DNA from: Veillonella sp.
GTDB lineage: Bacteria; Bacillota; Negativicutes; Veillonellales; Veillonellaceae
Direction: 5' to 3'
NCBI RefSeq assembly: GCF_041333735.1
Contig: NZ_JBGKFB010000001.1
Location: 62,001-126,000, forward strand
DNA: 64,000 nucleotides
Both the position numbers and the translations under genes were made by a program. Below are positions 1 through 8,686 of the stretch, in pieces. Position 1 is the first letter of the stretch. Every line of letters starts with the position of its first letter. The notes under the pieces are model-generated. The model worked only from the letters and a program-made list of their open reading frames with translations, had not been told where the DNA came from and made no database searches.

Positions 1-1199
1 GCACCAGCACTTACAGAACTTGCAGCAGCACCTGTTCCAGGCACCGCAGACGCTATGGCAGCATGGTTAGTTTCCAATGGACCCATCGTTGTATTTTGAT
101 ATGTGAACTCCGGTTGGTCCTCATGAGTATTGTCTCCTGATTCAGAATCATCGGAATATCCTTCATCTGGAGTATATGTATAATCCTCATCTGGAACATA
201 CACATAATCATCACCAGTAGATCTACTAGTATCTAAGAATTGATCGAAATCATCCGCATCATAAGACTTCGCATCACCAGAAGCTTCAGAAATATTCGCC
301 AATTGTTCTGCTGCTCGATTGCGTGCCTCTATCTCGGCTAATTCTTTCCAAGATGTAGGAGCCTTTGGTGTTTCCACAGTTGTGACTGTATCCGCTATTG
401 GTTCCACCTCTACAGAGGTATCAGTTTCAAAGCTGTCTCTATCAGTAGTAATGCCTCGTTTTTCTAAAGTATCTAATGCTTGGTCTGCAGCATCTTCAAA
501 GCGCGTATCTTTTTCCCTATTATAGGCTTTACGCTGTGCCGCCGCCTCTTTACGTTGCTCATTCCAGTCCTCAAAGACCTCTTTCGCCACGGCTACCTTC
601 TCAGCAGCTACCTCTTTTGCTACATCTAAACCTACTTGAGTTTTATCCGCTGCCTTTTGCAACCCACTGCGCAAAGATAATCGAGTAATAAGAAGACCAA
701 AGGCTAACAATAAGAATACATCAAGAATAATAGCACCTAAATTACCTAACAAAGTGCGCATGAATGTTGCAATGGCGCCACCTACAACACCACCTTGGTT
801 AGCCAATTGTGTTGTGATAAGTTCCTGCCCCTCAGGAACGCGCCACAACGGAACGAGAGCTAACAAGAATAAGAAAAACAAGGTCATTACAATGCCTCGT
901 TTTGTAATGGAAATAAATGTCCCCTTATATAATAATCTCCAACCTACCCAGAAAACACACAAACAAGGAATAATCCCACCTAGGCCGAAGCCGTAGCGGA
1001 ATATACCTGTTAAGATTTCACCGACAAGACCGAGTTCAAAGCCAAAGAATCCGAGCAGGGAAATAACTGCAAAGGCAATTACAATTAAGCCTTTAACTTC
1101 GCTACGCAAGGAAAATCCTTGAGACTTAGTTTGCTGTTTTGTACTTGTTCGCTTTCGTCGTGTATTGCGTTTTTTGGTGGAAGTTTTTTCTTCTGCCAT
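1..1199 (-). CDS. ftsK: DNA translocase FtsK/SpoIIIE, N-terminal part (cut by window edge)
   Basis: About 399 codons are present; the frame stays open off the left edge, so the C-terminal motor and gamma domains lie outside. The ATG is followed by a basic cytoplasmic start rich in Lys, Arg and Thr, then four hydrophobic segments within roughly residues 35-185, and a long acidic, Pro/Thr/Ser-rich linker. That is the arrangement of FtsK-family N-termini, which anchor the ATP-driven DNA pump at the division septum to clear chromosome ends and dimers. The function is inferred from this membrane-plus-linker layout, because no ATPase motif is in view. A different membrane protein with a low-complexity tail remains possible, though less likely. 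Confidence 0.72.
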   Translation of the reverse strand, partial: MAEEKTSTKKRNTRRKRTSTKQQTKSQGFSLRSEVKGLIVIAFAVISLLGFFGFELGLVGEILTGIFRYGFGLGGIIPCLCVFWVGWRLLYKGTFISITKRGIVMTLFFLFLLALVPLWRVPEGQELITTQLANQGGVVGGAIATFMRTLLGNLGAIILDVFLLLAFGLLITRLSLRSGLQKAADKTQVGLDVAKEVAAEKVAVAKEVFEDWNEQRKEAAAQRKAYNREKDTRFEDAADQALDTLEKRGITTDRDSFETDTSVEVEPIADTVTTVETPKAPTSWKELAEIEARNRAAEQLANISEASGDAKSYDADDFDQFLDTSRSTGDDYVYVPDEDYTYTPDEGYSDDSESGDNTHEDQPEFTYQNTTMGPLETNHAAIASAVPGTGAAASSVSAG

Positions 1200-1281
1200 A
1201 AATCTATACAAACCCCTTACTTATATAACATTACAGTAAATTAACTTATCATTATATTATAGCATATATCGAAGTATTTAG

Positions 1282-2583
1282 TTAGCTTTTACGCCGTTCC
1301 TCCCAGTCGTGAAGTAACTGTTCTTCTTTGCCTCTTTTAATACCATTGTAATATATAGCATCCTTAAGAGGTGTTGGTAAATATTGCTGTTTTACATAGC
1401 CATTTGGATAGTTATGAGCATATTTATAAGTGTTCCCATGGCCTAGTTTGCTAGCACCACTATAATGACTATCTTTTAAATGATCTGGCACCTGTCCACA
1501 ATCCTTGTGGCGCACATCGGCAATGGCTGCATCGATTGCCATATAAGCAGAATTACTTTTCGGCGCTAAGGCTACATAACAAGCCGCCTCAGATAATATA
1601 ATGCGCGCTTCCGGGAAGCCTACCATATGAGCGGCTTGAGCGGCTGCATTAGCAAGAATTAAAGCTTGAGGATCTGCTAGACCTACATCTTCAGCAGCAC
1701 AAATTACGATACGACGAGCGATAAAGTTTGGATCTTCGCCAGCTTCAATCATACGAGCGAGATAATGAACCGTCGCTTGTACATCAGAACCACGCATACT
1801 TTTAATAAACGCAGAAATCGTATCGTAGTGACTATCGCCTTTTTTGTCGTATGTATAAATACGGCGGCCTACGACCTTTTCAAGGACCTCTATAGTAATA
1901 GACCCTTCATCAGGTACCATTGCTGCTGCCTGCTCTAAAATATTTAACGCCATACGCCCATCGCCATTGACGAAAATCCCTACATCTTCAAGAACCTCAT
2001 CTGTCACCTGTAGATGCCGTTTACCAAGGCCTACCTCTTCATCTGTAATAGCACGGCGCAAAATTTGGCCTATAGCCTTTGGTGTAAGCGCTTCTAGGGT
2101 AATTAACCTTAGACGAGATAAAAGTGGTCTATTTACCTCAAAAAATGGATTTTCTGTAGTAGCGCCAATGAGGATGATTGTGCCATCCTCTACACAAGGT
2201 AAAAGTACATCTTGTTGGCTTTTATTAAAACGGTGAATTTCATCGAGGAATAAAATGGTTCGTTGTTGTAAAGATCGCACTCGCTTACGAGCATCCTCTA
2301 TGATATTACGCAGCTCACCTATGCCCGCATTAGTAGCATTTAAATTGACAAAATGACTATTGCTAACCTTCGCGATAATACCTGCTAGTGTAGTTTTACC
2401 CGTTCCACAAGGGCCATAAAAAAGCATAGATGGAATTGTATCCTTTTCAACCATGGCGCGCAAGAAAGTCCCCTTCCCTACCGCTTTTTCTTGACCATAT
2501 AAATGGTCTAATGTGGTAGGACGCATACGCACCGGTAACGGTTCATACGTATTGGTAGGCGTCATATCAAATAAACTATCCAT
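1282..2583 (-). CDS. rarA: Replication-associated recombination protein A (RarA/MgsA AAA+ ATPase)
   Basis: A 433-residue clamp-loader-like AAA+ ATPase. Walker A (GPCGTGKT) lies at residues 57-64 and Walker B with its DE pair at 114-115, followed by a sensor region (GATTENP) and the C-terminal MgsA domain with a PNxxP-like NYPNGYV segment near the end. Family members act at stalled replication forks and on single-stranded DNA ends. Length and full-length similarity match RarA (B. subtilis YrvN). It is the first gene after the 6S RNA and aspS, the same neighbourhood as in Bacillus. The ATG start has an acceptable upstream purine stretch. Confidence 0.93.
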   Translation of the reverse strand: MDSLFDMTPTNTYEPLPVRMRPTTLDHLYGQEKAVGKGTFLRAMVEKDTIPSMLFYGPCGTGKTTLAGIIAKVSNSHFVNLNATNAGIGELRNIIEDARKRVRSLQQRTILFLDEIHRFNKSQQDVLLPCVEDGTIILIGATTENPFFEVNRPLLSRLRLITLEALTPKAIGQILRRAITDEEVGLGKRHLQVTDEVLEDVGIFVNGDGRMALNILEQAAAMVPDEGSITIEVLEKVVGRRIYTYDKKGDSHYDTISAFIKSMRGSDVQATVHYLARMIEAGEDPNFIARRIVICAAEDVGLADPQALILANAAAQAAHMVGFPEARIILSEAACYVALAPKSNSAYMAIDAAIADVRHKDCGQVPDHLKDSHYSGASKLGHGNTYKYAHNYPNGYVKQQYLPTPLKDAIYYNGIKRGKEEQLLHDWEERRKS

Positions 2584-2757
2584 TCTATCACCTCAATCCA
2601 TAACATCTTATCTATTAACTCTAAAGTTTTATTACTCGTACAGTCCAGTAAATTGTATTCATTAAGAATATAATTTATAGATCAATAGCCTATAATAACG
2701 ATATTGGCTGGTCTTTTCTATATATAGTATATGACATTACATACCATTTTTACACGC

Positions 2758-2932
2758 AAAAAAGCCCCACCATGCCGTAATGTACCGCGTTTTGATCCTG
2801 CTTAGGGCAGGTGGGTGTCCTCCTCATCCTTCAGTTGTCCCGTAAGGGCGTAACGTTCAGACGAGAGTTCGGACTCCCGAAGTAAATGTGTTGGCTCAAA
2901 ACTGCGATATCACACGCACATGGCAGGGATAT
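2758..2932 (-). ncRNA. ssrS: 6S RNA
   Basis: An approximately 175-nt transcript between aspS and rarA. Its ends form a ten-base-pair closing stem (CCCTGCCATG near 2920-2929 with CATGGTGGGG near 2764-2773, two G-U pairs). The interior carries the 6S-like segments AAAACTGCGATAT (reverse sense) and CACATTTACTTCGGG, around a large partly unpaired centre. The 3' end runs into a U tract (A run at 2758-2763 on the plus strand). In B. subtilis the 6S-1 gene bsrA also lies just after aspS. 6S RNA mimics an open promoter and sequesters housekeeping RNA polymerase. Ends are estimated from the stem and the promoter. Confidence 0.78.
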
Positions 2933-2943
2933 CTTATACATAA

Positions 2944-2972
2944 ATAGTATCAGAAAGATTCGTAATTAACAA
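2944..2972 (-). promoter_or_regulatory. Promoter of the 6S RNA
   Basis: Minus strand: -35 TTGTTA (2967-2972), 17-bp spacer, -10 TACTAT (2944-2949). The predicted start falls about 7 nt downstream, just before the closing stem of the RNA. Confidence 0.6.
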
Positions 2973-3012
2973 GTCTTGACATTTCAAATTTAATCAATTC
3001 TTGCCTATGTTT

Positions 3013-4830
3013 TTACACCAAAGATTGCTCTTCTTCTTCCTCGATATCTGGTTTAATATGCAACTCTTTTAATTGCTTAGGTTCTACTTCAGATGGAGCT
3101 TGGCTCATTACATCAGAAGCAGATTGGGTTTTAGGGAATGCGATTACGTCGCGGATAGATTGACGTTTTGCCATCAACATAACAAGACGATCAAGGCCGA
3201 ATGCACAACCAGCATGAGGAGGTGCACCGTATTGGAATGCATCAAGCATGAAGCCGAATTTAGATTTAGCTTCTTCTTCAGATAAACCAATAGCTTTGAA
3301 TACTTTTTCTTGTACATCGGATTGGTAAATACGCAAGGAACCGCCACCGATTTCAACACCGTTCAATACCATATCGTAAGCAATCGCTTTTACGCTACCA
3401 GGATCAGATTCCAATTTATCAAGATCTTCATGACGAGGCATTGTGAACGGATGGTGCATTGCAACATAACGTTTTTCATCTTCGTTATATTCGAACATAG
3501 GGAAATCAGTTACCCATGTGAATGCCAATTTATCTTGGTCAATCATGTTCATGCGGCGTGCCATTTCAAGGCGCAATTCACCTAATGCACGTGCCACAGT
3601 AGCAGGTTTATCAGCAATCATCAATACAAGGTCGCCACCTTTAGCGCCCATTTTTTCACCGATATTGCGGATTGTATCTTCACCTAAGAACTTCATGATT
3701 TGAGACTTGATGGAACCATCTTCATTGAAGCAAGCCCATGCAAGGCCTTTTGCACCGTAACGGTTAACATATTCAACGAGGTCATCAAGTTCACGACGTG
3801 GAATACCAGCATCGCCAGGTACAACGATACCTTTAACTACACCACCGTTATCGATTACAGAGCGGAATACTTTAAATTCTGTATCTTTTACAAGATCAGT
3901 TACATCAGTAAAGGCCATGTCGAAGCGAAGGTCTGGTTTATCAGAACCGTATTTATCCATTGCTTCATCCCATGTAATACGAGGCATAGGCAATGGAATT
4001 TCTTTGCCCAATGTAGTTTTAAATACATGAGCAATCATTTCTTCAAGCATAGAGTAAATGTCTTCTTCATCTACGAAGGACATTTCCAAGTCGAGCTGAG
4101 TGAACTCAGGTTGACGGTCTGCACGCAAATCTTCATCGCGGAAGCAACGAACGATTTGGAAGTATTTTTCATAACCAGCAACCATCAAGATTTGTTTGAA
4201 AATTTGTGGAGATTGTGGCAATGCATAGAATGTACCAGCATTTACACGAGAAGGTACTAAATAGTCACGAGCGCCTTCTGGTGTAGATTTAGTAAGCATT
4301 GGAGTTTCAATTTCCAAGAAATCGCGGCTATCGAAGAAGTCGCGCATTGCTTTCGTTACTTTGTGACGCAAAATCAAGTTGCGTTGCATTTCTGGACGAC
4401 GCAAGTCAAGGTAACGATATTTCAAACGAATATTTTCATCTACATCGATATCATCTTGAATATAGAATGGAGGAGTTTTAGCGGAGTTCAATACGCGCAA
4501 CTCTTCACAGAACATTTCGTATGCACCTGTAGGAAGGTTTGGATTAATAGCGGCTTCATCACGTTTTGTAATTTTACCACGTACACAAAGTACATATTCA
4601 TTACGAACATCCTCTGCTTTGTGGAAAGATTCTACGTTATGGTCTGGAGACGCTACTACTTGTACTACGCCAGAACGATCGCGTAGATCCAAGAAAATCA
4701 AACCACCGTGGTCACGACGGCGTTCAACCCAACCACATAATACGACCTCTTTACCTACCTCTTGTTCAGAGATGGTGCCACAACCGTGCGTACGGTGTAA
4801 GCCTTGCATTGTTTCCATTCTAATTGTCAT
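3013..4830 (-). CDS. aspS: Aspartate--tRNA ligase
   Basis: A 605-residue class II aminoacyl-tRNA synthetase of the bacterial AspRS type. It has an N-terminal OB-fold anticodon-binding domain (about residues 10-115, with GWVERRRDHGG and FLDLRDRSG), class II motif 2 (CFRDEDLRADRQPEF), the bacterial GAD insertion and motif 3 (GLDRLVMLM) near the C-terminus. It charges tRNA-Asp; whether it also charges tRNA-Asn depends on an amidotransferase not visible here. It overlaps hisS by 4 nt, so the two are translationally coupled. The first ATG sits directly on an AAAGG; the ATG at codon 5 is a possible alternative start. No T-box leader is seen. Confidence 0.97.
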   Translation of the reverse strand: MTIRMETMQGLHRTHGCGTISEQEVGKEVVLCGWVERRRDHGGLIFLDLRDRSGVVQVVASPDHNVESFHKAEDVRNEYVLCVRGKITKRDEAAINPNLPTGAYEMFCEELRVLNSAKTPPFYIQDDIDVDENIRLKYRYLDLRRPEMQRNLILRHKVTKAMRDFFDSRDFLEIETPMLTKSTPEGARDYLVPSRVNAGTFYALPQSPQIFKQILMVAGYEKYFQIVRCFRDEDLRADRQPEFTQLDLEMSFVDEEDIYSMLEEMIAHVFKTTLGKEIPLPMPRITWDEAMDKYGSDKPDLRFDMAFTDVTDLVKDTEFKVFRSVIDNGGVVKGIVVPGDAGIPRRELDDLVEYVNRYGAKGLAWACFNEDGSIKSQIMKFLGEDTIRNIGEKMGAKGGDLVLMIADKPATVARALGELRLEMARRMNMIDQDKLAFTWVTDFPMFEYNEDEKRYVAMHHPFTMPRHEDLDKLESDPGSVKAIAYDMVLNGVEIGGGSLRIYQSDVQEKVFKAIGLSEEEAKSKFGFMLDAFQYGAPPHAGCAFGLDRLVMLMAKRQSIRDVIAFPKTQSASDVMSQAPSEVEPKQLKELHIKPDIEEEEEQSLV

Positions 4831-6098
4831 CCTTTCACCAAAGAAGTTATACGTTCAGAAACTGTATCAAGTGGTACAGTTTCTTGTTCACTAGTTTCCA
4901 TGAATCGGATTATGGCTTCCCCACGAGCCAATTCATCATCACCCAATATGATAACATATTTTGCATTAATTTTGTTAGCATATTTTAATTGTGCCTTCAT
5001 ACTCTTGCCCTGTCCGTCCATTTCAACGGATACATATGCATCATGTAATGCTTGGCAAATTTTGAAAGCCTCTACCTTAGCCGCATCACCAAGAGCCACT
5101 ACAAATGCAGATGGTTCAACAGTTGGTTCAGGCAATAAGTTTTGTTTTTCAAGAGCTAATAATAAACGCTCCATGCCCATGGCAAAGCCAATGGCTGGTG
5201 TATGAGGACCATCAAGTTCCTCTACAAGGCCATCGTAACGTCCACCACCTGCTACGGCACTTTGTGCGCCTAATGGAGTGTATTGTACTTCGAATGCTGT
5301 TTTTGTGTAATAATCAAGACCACGTACAAGGCGAGGGTTCAATGTATATTGCACATTAGCAGCTGTTAAATATGTCTTCAATTCTTCAAAGTGATCATGA
5401 CACTCTTCACATAAATGTTCGTGAATTTCAGGAGCACCTACGGACAAGGATTTACAGGTTTCATTTTTGCAATCCAAGATACGCAACGGATTTTTATATA
5501 AACGTTCTTGGCAATCACTGCATAATTGTTCTTTTTTAGGTTCAAAGAATTCAATTAATTTTTCACGATATACAGGGCGGCATGTTGGGCAACCTACAGA
5601 GTTCACCTCTACATTAAGGTCTTTAAGGCCAAAGTCTTTCAACAATTGTACAACCATACAGATAACTTCACTATCTACCACTGGAGATTGAGAGCCTAGT
5701 ACCTCTGCACCAAATTGATGGAATTGACGGTAACGACCTGCTTGTGGTTTATCATGACGGAACATAGGTCCCATGTAATACCATTTTGTAAGGCCTTCTT
5801 TACCATATACTTTATTTTCTAAGTAGGCCCGTACAGCAGAAGCCGTATTTTCAGGACGCAATGTGAAGCTAGAGCCACCATCATCGCCTGTAGTAAATGT
5901 ATACATTTCCTTTTGTACTACATCTGTAGTTTCACCGATACCGCGCAAGAATAATTTAGTATCTTCAAAGGCAGGTGTGCGAATTTCATTGAACCCGTAT
6001 ACTTTACAAATTTCACGCATACGTTGTTCAATATAGTGCCAATTTATCATTTGCTCTGGCAAAAAGTCTTGTGTACCTCTTGGTTTTCTAATAGCCAT
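4827..6098 (-). CDS. hisS: Histidine--tRNA ligase
   Basis: A class II synthetase of 423 residues from the chosen start. Visible features are KPRGTQDFLP at the N-terminus, motif 2 with MFRHDKPQAGRYRQFHQFG, the HisA signature RGLDYYT, motif 3 (GFAMGMERL) and a C-terminal anticodon-binding domain. A Cys-rich insertion (CPTC, CSDC, CKNETC, CEEC) in the middle suggests a zinc site, as in many Firmicutes HisRS. The upstream ATG at 6113 is unlikely because the GGGAGG ribosome site lies between it and the ATG at 6098, which overlaps the hemZ stop by one base (TAATG). Confidence 0.97.
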   Translation of the reverse strand: MAIRKPRGTQDFLPEQMINWHYIEQRMREICKVYGFNEIRTPAFEDTKLFLRGIGETTDVVQKEMYTFTTGDDGGSSFTLRPENTASAVRAYLENKVYGKEGLTKWYYMGPMFRHDKPQAGRYRQFHQFGAEVLGSQSPVVDSEVICMVVQLLKDFGLKDLNVEVNSVGCPTCRPVYREKLIEFFEPKKEQLCSDCQERLYKNPLRILDCKNETCKSLSVGAPEIHEHLCEECHDHFEELKTYLTAANVQYTLNPRLVRGLDYYTKTAFEVQYTPLGAQSAVAGGGRYDGLVEELDGPHTPAIGFAMGMERLLLALEKQNLLPEPTVEPSAFVVALGDAAKVEAFKICQALHDAYVSVEMDGQGKSMKAQLKYANKINAKYVIILGDDELARGEAIIRFMETSEQETVPLDTVSERITSLVKG

Positions 6099-7525
6099 TA
6101 CACAACCTCCCAAAATTTCTCACAAATTCTATGTCGTTTCTCTAATAGTGCATCTATCGTTGCGTGGTAAACATCAACATCCTTTGGCATGTGCTGTTTC
6201 AATTGACGATATTCAGGGGCGCGCATCCATTTAGATGAGCTACCAGGTCCCATGGATAGAATACTTTGTCGCTCTTCCATTATCTGAATATTATATTCGC
6301 ACGCTTTACCTGGCAAGGTATAGCCAATATTCTCTAATTGCCCTCTCATATATTGTTGGCGATATAGATAATATGGCACATAGCCAGCTGCTTCAAGACG
6401 CTCTTTACCATATTGTACCATTTCTGCTACGAGATGTTCTTCAGGAATATCATCTTGCATATTTAAATCATACAATGGGCTACCACGTTTTAATGCTAAC
6501 GTATGAATTGTAACATTTTCCGGCAAATTTTGACATACGTAATCCATATTCTCTACCATGTTTTGCATCGTTTGATGCGGTAAACCCGCAATAAAATCCA
6601 TATTTACAGCAAATGGTGTATTAACTTTTACATATTGTAACAATTCATCAATATCTTGCGCACTATGTCCACGCCCAATGCGCCGCAAAATATCGTCTTG
6701 CATCGTTTGTGGATTAATACTGATACGATTTACACCAAAATCGAGCATAGATCGTATCTTCCGAGGATTAACAGAATCTGGACGCCCCGCCTCTACAGTA
6801 AACTCATGACCTTCTGGCACTAGTATAGATAACTGTTTTAGGATTTGGTGAAAGTCTTCATCACCTAATACCGTTGGTGTACCGCCACCCATATAGAGGG
6901 TATCTACCGATAAGCCATAAGACTGAGCAATAGCTTTCATATCCTCCATATCACGGCCTAAAGCTGTTAAGAATTGACTTTTATCAGTGTAATCCTGATA
7001 AAGACCATAAGGAAACGAGCAGTACACACAACGAGTATCACAGAAAGGAATGCCACAATAGAGACTCACCTTTTTATCGTCTGTATCAGCTAAAAATGGA
7101 CGTTGATACTCACCGATAGCCCCCAACGTTGCAAGCTTTTCCATAGACACAGAAAACTCGTCCCTAATGTGACGAGTTGCTGCGTGGACAGAGCCATATG
7201 TATCTATATATTTATGTAGTAGCTTTGTAGGACGCACACCGACCATAGTCCCCCATGGGGCATCGGCTGGCAAACCTTGATATTCACGCAAATAGCGCAA
7301 TAAGGCTTGGCCAATTTGACGACGGCCCATAGATGAAATATCACCGTCAAAAGTTTTTACGGTCTCACCAATGGTTACAGTCAAACGATATAAACCGTCT
7401 ACCTCTATAGCCTCTAAAACAACGTCTGGATTAACCTTATCAGAGAATAAACCAGCAGCACCACAGTTATGGGCTACTACGGAGCCAAGTGGTAATGGCC
7501 CCGTATATAGATATCCATTAAGCAT
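6098..7525 (-). CDS. hemZ: HemZ-type radical SAM oxidase (coproporphyrinogen III dehydrogenase-like)
   Basis: A 475-residue radical SAM protein. The cluster motif CDTRCVYC (CX3CX2C) lies near residue 160-170, followed by the glycine-rich MGGGTPT SAM-binding segment and the HemN-type C-terminal region. The roughly 160-residue N-terminal extension and the position before hisS are typical of HemZ (B. subtilis and clostridial hemZ), distinct from HemN and HemW. Members are proposed to oxidise coproporphyrinogen III without oxygen; activity for this branch is not well established, so the substrate is inferred. It overlaps the end of fur by 8 nt. Confidence 0.85.
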   Translation of the reverse strand: MLNGYLYTGPLPLGSVVAHNCGAAGLFSDKVNPDVVLEAIEVDGLYRLTVTIGETVKTFDGDISSMGRRQIGQALLRYLREYQGLPADAPWGTMVGVRPTKLLHKYIDTYGSVHAATRHIRDEFSVSMEKLATLGAIGEYQRPFLADTDDKKVSLYCGIPFCDTRCVYCSFPYGLYQDYTDKSQFLTALGRDMEDMKAIAQSYGLSVDTLYMGGGTPTVLGDEDFHQILKQLSILVPEGHEFTVEAGRPDSVNPRKIRSMLDFGVNRISINPQTMQDDILRRIGRGHSAQDIDELLQYVKVNTPFAVNMDFIAGLPHQTMQNMVENMDYVCQNLPENVTIHTLALKRGSPLYDLNMQDDIPEEHLVAEMVQYGKERLEAAGYVPYYLYRQQYMRGQLENIGYTLPGKACEYNIQIMEERQSILSMGPGSSSKWMRAPEYRQLKQHMPKDVDVYHATIDALLEKRHRICEKFWEVV

Positions 7526-8009
7526 GGTGATGAGCCATACGTTCTAATTTTTCAAGTTCTGCTTCAGTCATATGATTTTGGCAATCGCTGCAGTAACCAT
7601 ATACTTTCAATTGATGGTCAATCGTGCGGAAGTTCAATTTTTTAGCGATGATAGACTCTAATGTTTCAAGCATATCGTCTTCGAACTCGGATACTTTACC
7701 ACATTTTACACAAATCAAATGATGATGGAAATGAGCGAACTCTTCATCATTTAATTCGTAACGGTTACGACCATCACCGAAATCAAGGCGTTTTAACAAA
7801 TCAAGTTCAGTGAATAGATCAAGTGTTCTGTAAATGGTAGCCAAACCGATATCAGGAGCAACTTCTTTTACAAGTACATATACGTCTTCTGCGCTCAAAT
7901 GGTTTTCATCAGCATCGATGAAGGCTTGTAAAATTGTTTGACGTTGTGTAGTTAATTTGTATTTTTTATCTTTAATGCGTTCTTTTAATTTCTCTAATGT
8001 TGTGTTCAT
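7518..8009 (-). CDS. fur: Fur-family metalloregulator
   Basis: A 163-residue regulator with an N-terminal winged helix (LTTQRQTIL and GLATIYRTLDLF recognition region) and a C-terminal metal/dimer domain. Metal-site candidates are H95-H97, the CxxC pairs C100/C103 and C140/C143, and a terminal HHH. The two CxxC pairs would bind structural zinc. Fur, Zur and PerR share this layout; the HFHHHLICVKCGKV segment looks most like Fur, but the sensed metal cannot be fixed from sequence. It lies in the recJ-rsh-MBL-hemZ-hisS-aspS run; a GATAAT tandem at that run's promoter hints at autoregulation. Confidence 0.9.
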   Translation of the reverse strand: MNTTLEKLKERIKDKKYKLTTQRQTILQAFIDADENHLSAEDVYVLVKEVAPDIGLATIYRTLDLFTELDLLKRLDFGDGRNRYELNDEEFAHFHHHLICVKCGKVSEFEDDMLETLESIIAKKLNFRTIDHQLKVYGYCSDCQNHMTEAELEKLERMAHHHA

Positions 8010-8050
8010 GATAACTATCCCCTTTACTTCTTACAAAAGTTTTATAAAAC

Positions 8051-8686
8051 CTACGCCCCAACGAATGGGTTGTATTGTTTTTCATAACCTATATTTGTTT
8101 CTGGTCCATGACCAGGATATACCATTGTATTGTCAGGCAATTTATAAAGCTGAGTTTTAATGGATTCCATTAATGTCTCATATGATCCATTTGGAAAATC
8201 TGTACGACCTACGGAATCTCTAAATAGAGTATCTCCTACAAATACAAGACCTTCCATGTAATAACATACTCCACCTGGCGTATGCCCCGGTGTTTCAAGC
8301 ACTTCAAGGTCAATAGCACCACAGGTAATGTGGTCACCTTGTTTAACCTCGATAATGTCAGCCTTTACCTTGATTGGTGTTGGATTACTATAAGCGCTGA
8401 GATTGAGTTCAGGATCTGACAGATACGGTATATCGCCCTTTTGAATATATACAGGCACATGATATGTATCTACAATCTCTTGAACGCCACCAATATGATC
8501 ACCATGACCATGGGTTAATAAAATCGCCTTTGGTTTCAAGTCGTGCTTCTTTAGAGACTCTAATACTTCAGCAGTAGCAGGATCAATAATGAAAGCTTCG
8601 CCTACCGCTTTATCTCCAATAACATAGCAGTTAGTCCCTAATGGACCTAATGGCATGCGCATAAGCACTAATTGTTGTTCACTCAT
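8051..8686 (-). CDS. MBL-fold hydrolase (glyoxalase II-like, YqgX family)
   Basis: A 211-residue metallo-beta-lactamase-fold protein. The binuclear metal motif THGHGDH sits at residues 58-64, a second His in ETPGHTPG, an Asp in VFVGDTLF and a late His in YPGHGPET. Short members of this group are annotated as hydroxyacylglutathione hydrolase-like; many act on other thioesters or persulfides, so the substrate is open. Its ATG overlaps the rsh stop by one base (TAATG), with AGGAGG upstream, so it is coupled to rsh. This pairing of rsh with an MBL hydrolase is common in Firmicutes. Confidence 0.85.
   Translation of the reverse strand: MSEQQLVLMRMPLGPLGTNCYVIGDKAVGEAFIIDPATAEVLESLKKHDLKPKAILLTHGHGDHIGGVQEIVDTYHVPVYIQKGDIPYLSDPELNLSAYSNPTPIKVKADIIEVKQGDHITCGAIDLEVLETPGHTPGGVCYYMEGLVFVGDTLFRDSVGRTDFPNGSYETLMESIKTQLYKLPDNTMVYPGHGPETNIGYEKQYNPFVGA

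Noticed and set aside
3700..4260. A 186-codon plus-strand frame opposite aspS
   Set aside because: It is a shadow of the real synthetase gene; biased codon use in aspS keeps the opposite strand open, and the product has no family features.
3013..6098. T-box leaders for aspS, hisS or valS
   Set aside because: The genes abut or overlap their upstream neighbours; no specifier stem or T-box sequence lies in front of them.
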